A DNA stretch of 44,365 nucleotides from a bacterium BMS3Abin03 (GCA_002898075.1 BDSV01000018.1:1-44365), one strand, 5' to 3'. Counted from the first letter of the stretch, positions 26,678-35,413 are shown. The notes: generated by a model not told the origin, from the sequence alone. Program-made: numbers and translations.

Positions 26678-27256
26678 TTACAACAAAAATCTATCTTCGC
26701 CTCCGTGTGGATTATGACATTCAATACAATTAGTATCATCAATATCTTCATGAACTTCATTTTTAAACACGTCACTTTTTTCATGGCAGTAAAGGCAAAG
26801 TTCCTGCCCCTTCCTTTTTAATAATTTCGGGAGTTTACTTGAGTGCGGATTGTGACATTGAGTACAATAGCCGGAAGCCACCGGACCGTGCAAAACCGCG
26901 AACTGATTATTAAAATCTTCGTGGCAAGTATAGCAAAGTTTCGGCGGCTGTTCGATCAGTTCGTTTCCGGCTTGCAGGTTATGACAGTTGTAACACTCCC
27001 TTGCTTGATACGGAGGATGAAAGAACATCTGCTGAACAACTCGTTTTTTATTGTTACCCTGCTTCTTTTTATTTTCATTACTAACAAGTAATGAGTCAGC
27101 AGCCAGTTTTTCATTCTCACCCTGTGGTACCCCGTCAAAAAAAATCGATAGTATCTTTTTCCCTTCGCTCGACGAGCAGGAAAAATTTATAATTAAAAGT
27201 ACCGACAACAGAACAGTATAAATCAAATAACCATATATAAACTTTCGCATTTTCAT
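26678..27256 (-). CDS. Pentaheme c-type cytochrome lipoprotein
   Basis: Lipobox INFSCSSS; CYNCH, CYTCH, CTQCH, CLYCH, CIECH. Confidence 0.9.
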   Translation of the reverse strand: MKMRKFIYGYLIYTVLLSVLLIINFSCSSSEGKKILSIFFDGVPQGENEKLAADSLLVSNENKKKQGNNKKRVVQQMFFHPPYQARECYNCHNLQAGNELIEQPPKLCYTCHEDFNNQFAVLHGPVASGYCTQCHNPHSSKLPKLLKRKGQELCLYCHEKSDVFKNEVHEDIDDTNCIECHNPHGGEDRFLL

Positions 27257-27265
27257 CGAAGCGCA

Positions 27266-28330
27266 TCATTTCTTCTCATCTACAAAACCATAAACATTAA
27301 TTTTCTCGGGTCCGTACTGGTTTGTAACAAATATCAGATACTTCAGATCAAATCCTTCGTAAACGTATTTTTGGAAATATTTAAGGTTATCATAATCGAT
27401 AATAACTTTTGCCGGCAGCCACATATCACCCGGTTTCACATACGGTCCACCGAAAAACATTAATAAATTCCCATCCTTGTCGAATATTTGTACGTTTTCA
27501 AAACCGGCGTCGACAACAAATAAATTCAAGCTGTCGTCAACTGCAATACCTTTAGGACGAACAAATTGACCTAACCCCGTACCGTACGAACCGACAGAGT
27601 CAATAAATTCACCTTCGGTAGAATAAATCTTAATTCTGAAATCGCCAAAGTCGCTCACGTATAATCTGCCTTGTTTAACATAAATGTTAGTTGGTTGAAA
27701 AACTCTCTCTTTTTCACCAAGGTTTTCATCCGGTAAAGATTTAACCCAGGAATAATCACTGTGAGAAAAAACCTCAATATCTCTGCCTTTTAAATCGGAA
27801 ACGTATATCAACGAGTCTGTAACGAACACATCGGTCGGTTTTTTCAATACATCTTCGCCGAAAGCAGTTAAATAGTTATCTAAGGAATCGAAGACAACTA
27901 TTTGTGCTCTTTCAGCATCGGCTACAAATAACCTGCCGATATTATCTTTAAAACAATTAATAGGTTTTTTAAACTGCCCGAATCCTTTCGGCTGAAAATA
28001 CTGAAATGATTTATCAACGAAATCTAGAATTTCCAGCCCGCCAAGAATAGTATCGCATACATATAATTTACCCTTATAAATCGCTATTCCATACGGTTTA
28101 ATTATATCTGCCCTTTGGGTTTCTCCTGCTACATATTCAACTAATCCAGATTCTTCTCCTGTAACATCGCTAGACGTTGAAAAGCTCGTAAGGTATTGTA
28201 TTTTTGTTGGTTCGGGAGGTGCTGGATATATAATTAAATCATTTTCATTTTTAATTACAGTGGATGATGAACAAGATATCAAAACAAATATAATACTTAC
28301 CAAGCTAAATTTTTCAACTACCCTTTTCAT
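27266..28330 (-). CDS. NHL-repeat (6-bladed beta-propeller) lipoprotein
   Basis: Lipobox VLISCSSS; repeated KPYGIAIYKGKLYVCD..., RPKGIAVDDSLNLFVVDAGFENVQIFDKDGNLLMFFGG. Confidence 0.87.
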   Translation of the reverse strand: MKRVVEKFSLVSIIFVLISCSSSTVIKNENDLIIYPAPPEPTKIQYLTSFSTSSDVTGEESGLVEYVAGETQRADIIKPYGIAIYKGKLYVCDTILGGLEILDFVDKSFQYFQPKGFGQFKKPINCFKDNIGRLFVADAERAQIVVFDSLDNYLTAFGEDVLKKPTDVFVTDSLIYVSDLKGRDIEVFSHSDYSWVKSLPDENLGEKERVFQPTNIYVKQGRLYVSDFGDFRIKIYSTEGEFIDSVGSYGTGLGQFVRPKGIAVDDSLNLFVVDAGFENVQIFDKDGNLLMFFGGPYVKPGDMWLPAKVIIDYDNLKYFQKYVYEGFDLKYLIFVTNQYGPEKINVYGFVDEKK

Positions 28331-28353
28331 TTTATCATAACCTGCTTTTGTTA

Positions 28354-28379
28354 ATAAAAAAGGGCGCCTAAACGCCCCT
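28354..28379 (-). terminator. Rho-independent terminator for tetraheme cytochrome gene 28418-29029
   Basis: Minus strand aggggcgtttaggcgcccttttttatt: GGGCG/CGCCC stem plus T run. Confidence 0.8.
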
Positions 28380-28417
28380 GTTTAAGAATAATTGTTTATT
28401 AAACCCCAAATACAGAA

Positions 28418-29029
28418 TTATTTATTGTGACATGTTAAGCAGAGAGCACTTGTTGCATTACTTTTTACAAGAAATTTTGCAACAGTATCATCATGCGGGT
28501 TGTGGCAGGAGGCACATTGTAACTTTCCACCGAAGAGCATATCTTCATCTATTGTACCGCCAAGACCAGAGTTAGTATTTGCCGGATCAAACAATCCGCC
28601 GTCAGCAGTGGCTAACGTTGCATCATAAGTAAATGATACAGGATGATCGTTACTTAAATCTGTTCCAATAAGAGCGTCACCGGAAACATGTTCAGTTCCA
28701 GCCGTATTCCCACCAAAATTATCAATTGCTACTGTTCCATCGTGACAGCTAAGGCATAATTTAGAATAGCCATCCGGTTGAGATACTGTAGCATTTAGTG
28801 TAGAAGAACTATAAAGAGTAAAAGTTGCAGTTGTAACCTGGTGGTTCCATAGAGGTTCGGGTGGGTTAGTATAATCTTGAACGTGAGGTGCATGGCAAAT
28901 CACACAAATTTCTCCACTACTGTTCCAAGTTGAATCGGAGAAATCGTGAGCGGAACCAGTGATGCTTTGTCCGAAAACAACACCGGTAAATGCAAGTACC
29001 ACGGCAAAATAGAGAATTGAGCGAAGCAT
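28418..29029 (-). CDS. Secreted tetraheme c-type cytochrome
   Basis: Signal peptide; CVICH, CLSCH, CASCH, CLTCH; CHAPHVQDYTNPPEPLWNHQ...LCLSCHDGTVAIDNFGG. Confidence 0.9.
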   Translation of the reverse strand: MLRSILYFAVVLAFTGVVFGQSITGSAHDFSDSTWNSSGEICVICHAPHVQDYTNPPEPLWNHQVTTATFTLYSSSTLNATVSQPDGYSKLCLSCHDGTVAIDNFGGNTAGTEHVSGDALIGTDLSNDHPVSFTYDATLATADGGLFDPANTNSGLGGTIDEDMLFGGKLQCASCHNPHDDTVAKFLVKSNATSALCLTCHNK

Positions 29030-29072
29030 TTTATCCTCCTTAGATATTTATTTTTAGTTAGTTATTATCGAA

Positions 29073-29480
29073 TCAGCCCTCGGGTAAAACACTAAAATCC
29101 TTTACCTTTCGGCTATCCTCTAAAAAAATTGAAATTTTCTTTACTTCATCAAATAGAAAGTTTTTATCCAGATACCCATCTGCAATCTTTTCTGCAGATT
29201 GGTATTCACCAAATCTTTTTCCGTCCATATTCATCAATACCACAAAAACGCTTTGGTATTTTTCCTTTATGTAATTCACTGTTTTTATTGCTTCGTAATC
29301 TGCAAGATCAATATTTATAAGAATAAGAGATGGAATAAACTGTGCACAAATCTTTTTCAGTTCGTCAAGATTTAATGCAAGCCCGGCATATAATAAATTA
29401 TCGGTTTTTTTCATTGATTCTTTAACCAAATCAACAAACTTTTTATCATTATCAACTATTATTGTAGGTAATTTATTCAT
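29073..29480 (-). CDS. Stand-alone degenerate receiver (pseudo-receiver) domain protein
   Basis: TIIVDNDKKFVDLVKESM...PSLILINIDLADYEAIKTVNYIKEKYQSVFVVLMNMD...IADGYLDKNFLFDEVKK: REC-like layout, phosphoacceptor Asp apparently Asn. Confidence 0.7.
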   Translation of the reverse strand: MNKLPTIIVDNDKKFVDLVKESMKKTDNLLYAGLALNLDELKKICAQFIPSLILINIDLADYEAIKTVNYIKEKYQSVFVVLMNMDGKRFGEYQSAEKIADGYLDKNFLFDEVKKISIFLEDSRKVKDFSVLPEG

Positions 29481-29652
29481 CTCTGTATAAAACTGTTATC
29501 AATTTTGTTACCAACATAACATTAATAAGCAATAAAGTAAATTCCCCGAGTATGGGTATTTTTCATATAAATTTATTACCCCTTTGAGTAATATTTTAGT
29601 TATTATAGAATAACCCTTTAGGGCTATTGTATTATTAAATAGAGAATTTGTC

Positions 29653-30315
29653 TCATATCAAGCCGTTGGCAATCGCATAACTTATAACTTCATTAAAGTT
29701 TTTTGCATGAAGCTTTTTAATAATATTTTTTCGATGTTTAACAACGGTGAATGGACTAATAAACAGTTTTTCAGCAATTACTTTGCTCGTATAACCTTCA
29801 GAAACAAGTTTTACTACTTCTAACTCACGTTTTGTTAAGGGGCTCGACTGGGTAGTTTCCTGGTAGAATTCGCTTATGTTTTTGCCGGTATGATAATCTA
29901 TTATCTTTTTTGTTACCTCTTTGTTAAAGTAATCTTCCCCTTCCATAACCTGTTTGATAGCCGTAACAAGTTCGGTTATTTCGGAGTCTTTATATATGTA
30001 GCCATTAATTCCTGCAGTGAGCGCTTCAAAAATAAATCTTTCGTTGTCGAGCATTGTAAGTATTATTATTTTTACATCCTTGTTAAATTCTCTTATTTGT
30101 TTTGCTGCTTCAATTCCATTCAGGTTAGGCATATTTATATCCATCAGTATAAGTTCCGGCATTAACTCTTTTGTTTTTTCAACTGCTTCGTTTCCATCGC
30201 CAGCTTCACCAACAATGTCTATATCATATTTGCTTTCAAGAGCAAGTTTGAATCCCTGTCGTACCCATTTATGATCATCAACAAGCAGGACTTTAGTTTT
30301 ACTCATCTTTATCAT
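29653..30315 (-). CDS. NarL/LuxR-type response regulator
   Basis: KVLLVDDHKWVRQGFKLAL...PELILMDINMPNLNGIEAAKQIREFN...IILTML...YIYKDS; C-terminal LTKRELEVVKLVSEGYTSKVIAEKLFISPFTVVKHRKNIIKKL. Confidence 0.95.
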   Translation of the reverse strand: MIKMSKTKVLLVDDHKWVRQGFKLALESKYDIDIVGEAGDGNEAVEKTKELMPELILMDINMPNLNGIEAAKQIREFNKDVKIIILTMLDNERFIFEALTAGINGYIYKDSEITELVTAIKQVMEGEDYFNKEVTKKIIDYHTGKNISEFYQETTQSSPLTKRELEVVKLVSEGYTSKVIAEKLFISPFTVVKHRKNIIKKLHAKNFNEVISYAIANGLI

Positions 30316-32023
30316 CCTTTAATGGAATAGCAAAATATATTTCTGTTCCCCTGCCCGGTTCTGATTGGATTGAAAATTCTCCACCGGATATTTTAGTTCG
30401 CTCCCGCATAGAAATTAATCCATATCCAATATCCAGTATGGTTCCTTTGTCTGTATCGTTAACATCGAATCCTACACCATTGTCTTTTACTGACCCCCGA
30501 ATCATCCTCGAGTTAAAATGCAGGTCAATTTGTACCTCGGTTGCATTTGCATGCTTTGAAATATTATTTAAAGCTTCCTGAATTATCCTGTAAACATTCA
30601 GCTCAATTTTTTTATTGCGTACTTTAACGTTACCGAATACGTTAATCATAGCTTTTATATGCGTAACATCGGAAAATTTATGTGCCATCAATTGAATAGC
30701 ATCTGTTAAGCCATAATTATCAAGTTCGGCTGGTCGTAAAGAAAAGATTATCGATTTAATATCTCTGCTTATATCGATAATTTGTCTTTTAGCCTCTTCT
30801 ATCTTCTCGTTGTTTTCAAAAGTTTTTTCTTCAATCATTTCGAGACCAAGCTTCGCAAGAAGTAATTTTTGTCCTATCTGATCGTGAAGCTCTTTAGCAA
30901 CACGTTTTCTGTCCTGCTCAAGAATATCAATTACCGCGCTGCTTATTCTTTTCTGAAGATCCAATTCACGGTTTATATCTTCTCTTTGAAGCACATCCGT
31001 TCTATCCTCCAGTTGACAGATTATTCTGTTCACTTTACCCTTTTCATCTTTTATATCAAAAATATTAAAGATATAAACTTTCTCTTCCTCTTCCAATAAA
31101 ATAGGTTCGGTTTTAAGTCGTCCGCCTTTACGTATAAGATTCTTGATGTGTGACAAATAACCGTGCGATATAAGATATTCATTGTCGTATATATGTATAT
31201 CTCTCACATTGTTTTGGAAAATTTCATTCCATTTCAGATTTGTTTCAATTAATTTTCCTCCCTCATCATAAATAGCAATTGCAAAAGGCGATTGTTCAAT
31301 TAAAGATTCTACCTCCTTTGTTCTGCGGCGTATTTTTATTTCGAGTTCTTCGTTTATTTTCCGCAATACTTCTTCAGACTCTGCTAATTTTTGTTCGGTA
31401 GTTTTTCTTAAAGTAATATCCTTGTTGCTTGCACGATGTCCCAGATATATTCCTTTTGAATCGAATACGGATTGACAGGAGTGTTCAATCCATCTTATTT
31501 GGTTATCCTTGGTAATTATTCTAAAATCAAAGGATTCAAGGTCGGTTTCACATAAAGACTGGATTGTATGCTTGATAAATTTGTCTTTATCCTCAGGATG
31601 AACAATCTGTTCCAAAATAGTATTATCATTCATAAATTCTTCCGGTTTGTAACCGGTTATTCTTTCGGCAGACGGGGAGACATAATTCAACCTCCTGTCT
31701 TTAGTTATCCAGTATTCCCAATCTTTAGCAAAATCGGAAACAAGCTTAAATCTTTCCTGAACTTCCTGAAGATGCGTTTCAACCTTTCTTTGCTTAAGTA
31801 TCAAGTGACTTACAAAAATTCCGAAAATCAAAAAGGTTACAACTATCATTATCCGCTCAAAATGCATATGAGGTGATAGATGGAAGAGCAGAACATTTTG
31901 AAAGGAACTATTAAAAAAGAAAAAGTAGTCTATTATTGCATCGAATATCCAGCTTATAATGCCAAAAATCAGAGCAATAAGTATTATATTGAACCTGATT
32001 TTATTTGTTTTACTTAGTTTCAA
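30299..32023 (-). CDS. Membrane PAS-domain sensor histidine kinase (HisKA_3 / NarX-type)
   Basis: Two N-terminal TM helices; PAS/PAC modules; DRKRVAKELHDQIGQKLLLAKLGLEMIEE; HATPase VKDNGVGFD...GYGLISMRERTKISGGEFSIQSEPGRGTEIYFAIP; 17-nt overlap with the response regulator gene. Confidence 0.95.
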   Translation of the reverse strand: MKLSKTNKIRFNIILIALIFGIISWIFDAIIDYFFFFNSSFQNVLLFHLSPHMHFERIMIVVTFLIFGIFVSHLILKQRKVETHLQEVQERFKLVSDFAKDWEYWITKDRRLNYVSPSAERITGYKPEEFMNDNTILEQIVHPEDKDKFIKHTIQSLCETDLESFDFRIITKDNQIRWIEHSCQSVFDSKGIYLGHRASNKDITLRKTTEQKLAESEEVLRKINEELEIKIRRRTKEVESLIEQSPFAIAIYDEGGKLIETNLKWNEIFQNNVRDIHIYDNEYLISHGYLSHIKNLIRKGGRLKTEPILLEEEEKVYIFNIFDIKDEKGKVNRIICQLEDRTDVLQREDINRELDLQKRISSAVIDILEQDRKRVAKELHDQIGQKLLLAKLGLEMIEEKTFENNEKIEEAKRQIIDISRDIKSIIFSLRPAELDNYGLTDAIQLMAHKFSDVTHIKAMINVFGNVKVRNKKIELNVYRIIQEALNNISKHANATEVQIDLHFNSRMIRGSVKDNGVGFDVNDTDKGTILDIGYGLISMRERTKISGGEFSIQSEPGRGTEIYFAIPLKDDKDE

Positions 32024-32079
32024 TTTATTAGTTTAATACGTATTGAACGATATATTTATCCCGGGATATAATCTCTAAT

Positions 32080-33765
32080 CTATGGATATCTTTTGGGATT
32101 ATGTTGTCTTCTGTGACACCTTAAATAACATCTTCCGGCAAATGTACCATCATCAATAAATTCTAATCGACCCATCATTGCGGGCTGTACAATTGATATA
32201 TCAAAATTTATAAGATGAGTATTATTAGTTGTATTACCTTGAGAACTGCTTATTCCGTGTGGATCGTGACATACATTACAGGGAGTTCTTATATTTACTA
32301 TATGTTTTTTATGTTTACTGAAGCTTTCATTATTTAAAATCGAATTGCGGTCGTGGCACTGGTAACAAAGTTCATAAGCTAAATAAGATTCCTGAGTATA
32401 ATCTGCTGTTTCGTAATTATATTTTAAGATATGTGGATAAATTGAACCGTGAGGTCCCGCGGGTGCGTTCGAACCATTGCTTGCATGGCAATCGGTACAG
32501 TAAATTACACTCGATTCGGATAAAGGAGAAATCAGACTCGGTACATTCGGATTAGCTCCCTGACCTTCTATCGGATGATATGATGGATTACCAATATCGA
32601 ACTCTAGCCTAACATTACTTTGTTCAATCTGCCGGGTTGTCGGGCTTCCGGGCTTATCGGGGCTATCTGCATGACAACGGTAGCAGAGTTCGTATTGATA
32701 CTGAATTTCAGAAACCGGATTACCGTCAGCATTAACTCCCTTTACACCTTGAATAAATCCGTTTGCGTCGGGAGGATTTGCCGTAACATCATTTACAGCA
32801 TGTGGATTGTGGCAATCTGCACACTCCACGTGTTTGATTTGTACAATGTTCGGCTCTTCAGGATCATGAATACCGTTATATGCAGCTACGTTATGACTGT
32901 ACGGTTTGTTTAATTCTGATTGAATATTTTTATTAGCCACGTTACCGTTGTGGCAAACAAGACAATTATTTTCTTCCGGTGTAAAATTCATCAACCTGAA
33001 TTGACTGCTTGCCGTATGAGGATTATGACAATTTTCACAAGCATTTTCAGTTACGGTTGTATAGTTTGTGTGAAACCAAGGATTTGTGCCGGAGCCGTTC
33101 CAAGTAGCGTTTGAAGTTTTATGAGCTGAATTATTCCAAAAATTCTTTTGATGACAATACAAACAGAGGTTGGAATATTGATTTGTTACAACTAAAAAAT
33201 CTCCGTTCACATTCAAATGTGGATCATGGCATGCCGTACATTCCAAATAACCATCTTCCAACTTAACAGGACCGGTTAATGTGGATGGATCGGCAAGTTC
33301 TCCGTCCTGCGATGCAAGCGTGGAATTATATAAAAATGAAACCGGATGATCATCGGATAAGTCTGTAGAGAGATTTGTTGTTCCGGGTGGCAGGGTAGTA
33401 ATGCCGCTTACAAAAACAATATCGTTTGTTCTGCTCAAAACATTTCCAAGCGCTATCGTTCCGTCATGACAAGAAAGACAAAGAATTGATGACCTGTCCG
33501 GCTGACCCGGATTACCTTGAATAGTTGAACTGCTGTATAAAGTATATGTAACACCTGGATCAGGTTTATTCCACAACGGTGATCGCGGACTGCTATTGTG
33601 CGGAGTATGACAGAAAATACATATTTCGGTTTCTGAAACAGCTTTAATTGTTCCGGGCCCGCTCACAGACAAATTATGCCTGGTACTAACGATAGTTTGA
33701 GAGTAAAAATTAATTCCGTAAGTAAAGAATATAACCAGAAAGAAGAGATGTATTTTACTTTTCAT
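32080..33765 (-). CDS. Large secreted multiheme c-type cytochrome (11 CxxCH + C-terminal CX3CH)
   Basis: Signal peptide; CIFCH, CLSCH, CTACH, CLYCH, CENCH, CLVCH, CADCH, CYRCH, CTDCH, CYQCH, CNVCH, and GRCYLRCHRRQ. Confidence 0.93.
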   Translation of the reverse strand: MKSKIHLFFLVIFFTYGINFYSQTIVSTRHNLSVSGPGTIKAVSETEICIFCHTPHNSSPRSPLWNKPDPGVTYTLYSSSTIQGNPGQPDRSSILCLSCHDGTIALGNVLSRTNDIVFVSGITTLPPGTTNLSTDLSDDHPVSFLYNSTLASQDGELADPSTLTGPVKLEDGYLECTACHDPHLNVNGDFLVVTNQYSNLCLYCHQKNFWNNSAHKTSNATWNGSGTNPWFHTNYTTVTENACENCHNPHTASSQFRLMNFTPEENNCLVCHNGNVANKNIQSELNKPYSHNVAAYNGIHDPEEPNIVQIKHVECADCHNPHAVNDVTANPPDANGFIQGVKGVNADGNPVSEIQYQYELCYRCHADSPDKPGSPTTRQIEQSNVRLEFDIGNPSYHPIEGQGANPNVPSLISPLSESSVIYCTDCHASNGSNAPAGPHGSIYPHILKYNYETADYTQESYLAYELCYQCHDRNSILNNESFSKHKKHIVNIRTPCNVCHDPHGISSSQGNTTNNTHLINFDISIVQPAMMGRLEFIDDGTFAGRCYLRCHRRQHNPKRYP

Positions 33766-34762
33766 CTTTTTTTAATAGTTTGAAAATTTGAATTCTTGAA
33801 TTAAAACTATCCGCTACATAGATATAGTCTTCATCATCAATAAATATACCTGTTGGTAACCAAAATTTACCGTTACCCGAACCTTTACCGCCGAAGTAAT
33901 AGAGAAACTCTCCGTCTTTGTTGTATGCTTGAATCGCATTATAAAGACCATCGACGATAAAAATGTGCCCATAACTATCTACCGCCACACCTTTGGGACG
34001 GGCAAAATATCCGGTAGCATCCCCTGGTTCACCAAAAGTGTTAATAATCTCACCTGTAGGGCTTAAAATCTGCAAGCGGAAATTCATTGAATCAATCACA
34101 TATACTATGCCATTCTTATCTATCCAGATATATGTTGGAAAATTAAATTGCCCCGGTTCGGTGCCCCTGCTGCCAACTACTTTTTTAAATTTCCCGCTCA
34201 TATCGAAAATTGAGATTTGGTGTGATAAAGTTTCTACTACCCAAACTTCTTTGGTAAGAATGTTATACGCTATTCCTGTTGGCTGATTCAATGATTTGTT
34301 TTTAATAAAAGGACTGATAATATCGTCTTTTTCGTTGTACATATAAACCATGTTTTCTTTGGAATCGGTAAATAAATAAACTCCCCTTTTCATCTCACAA
34401 ATGTCAACTAATGAAGGAAAAGTTTTTCCATTACCATTCATTACTATCTGAAATTCTTCCTCTAAAGTATCGATTCTAACAATATAACCCGCCCCCTGAT
34501 CCAATACAAGCAACCTGTTCCAACTGTCTTTAATTACCTTCATAGGTTTGACTAATTGGATTACATCTTCGCCGAATAACCAATCAACGATTTTTTCACC
34601 TATCGATTTATCTTTTACAACATCTTCATTTGTAGAAAAAGAACGGACAAATTCTACTGTAAATTTATCACCCGGTTTATCATTGTTATTTTGTGCTATT
34701 GCTTGAAATACAAATAGGAAGGAAAGAATTATAGAACAATATCTCAAATTAAAAGATGACAT
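33755..34762 (-). CDS. Secreted NHL-repeat beta-propeller protein
   Basis: Signal peptide; FNFPTYIWIDKNGIVYVIDSMNFRLQILSPTGEIINTFGEPG, FARPKGVAVDSYGHIFIVDGLYNAIQAYNKDGEFLYYFGGKG, FWLPTGIFIDDEDYIYVADSFNSRIQIF; overlaps the downstream cytochrome gene by 11 nt. Confidence 0.92.
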   Translation of the reverse strand: MSSFNLRYCSIILSFLFVFQAIAQNNNDKPGDKFTVEFVRSFSTNEDVVKDKSIGEKIVDWLFGEDVIQLVKPMKVIKDSWNRLLVLDQGAGYIVRIDTLEEEFQIVMNGNGKTFPSLVDICEMKRGVYLFTDSKENMVYMYNEKDDIISPFIKNKSLNQPTGIAYNILTKEVWVVETLSHQISIFDMSGKFKKVVGSRGTEPGQFNFPTYIWIDKNGIVYVIDSMNFRLQILSPTGEIINTFGEPGDATGYFARPKGVAVDSYGHIFIVDGLYNAIQAYNKDGEFLYYFGGKGSGNGKFWLPTGIFIDDEDYIYVADSFNSRIQIFKLLKKDEK

Positions 34763-35065
34763 TTATATTCAGAATAAATTTAATAGATAACGATAAAATA
34801 GAAAAAGATTTTTTCACAAAAAATTTATTAACGAATCCACTTTTTTAAAAGAGTAATCACACTGGAAACAAGGATCAAAACAAATTAAAATTTAGTGGAT
34901 TCTCACTTTCCCCGATAAATCGGGAGGTATGACAATCAAGAATACCGGCTTTTTAGATCGGACTAATTAATATGATAATTTTTCCATATTCAAAAATTTC
35001 CCGGCAGTTAATTATTAAAATCGAGAATTTAACGATTTTAATAAAATTGTTATAATTGCAGTAAT

Positions 35066-35413
35066 TTATACTGTGTTAAAACTTTCAACCGCTTTATGAG
35101 CTGAATCGTAAATATCGAATACTTTAACCATCCCCGTAGATTCGAGCATTAAATTTACATCGTTTGTTGCTGCAACCAATCTTAAATTGCCGCCCGTAGC
35201 TACAATTGCTTTCAACGACGTTATTAATGCAGACAAAAAGGTGGAATCAACAAATTCGCATTTACTAAGATCAACAACTATTTTAATTTTGTTATTCTTA
35301 ATATGCTCATGTACAATTCCCTTTAATTCATCTGCATGTTCGAGGGTAGCTTTAACTAAATTTACTACTTCTACAACAACATCGCTTTTTATAACAGAGA
35401 TAAAATTTTCCAT
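35066..35413 (-). CDS. STAS domain anti-sigma-factor antagonist-like protein
   Basis: KIVVDLSKCEFVDSTFLSALITSLKAIVATGGNLRLVAATNDVNLMLESTGMVKVFDIYDS. Confidence 0.9.
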   Translation of the reverse strand: MENFISVIKSDVVVEVVNLVKATLEHADELKGIVHEHIKNNKIKIVVDLSKCEFVDSTFLSALITSLKAIVATGGNLRLVAATNDVNLMLESTGMVKVFDIYDSAHKAVESFNTV

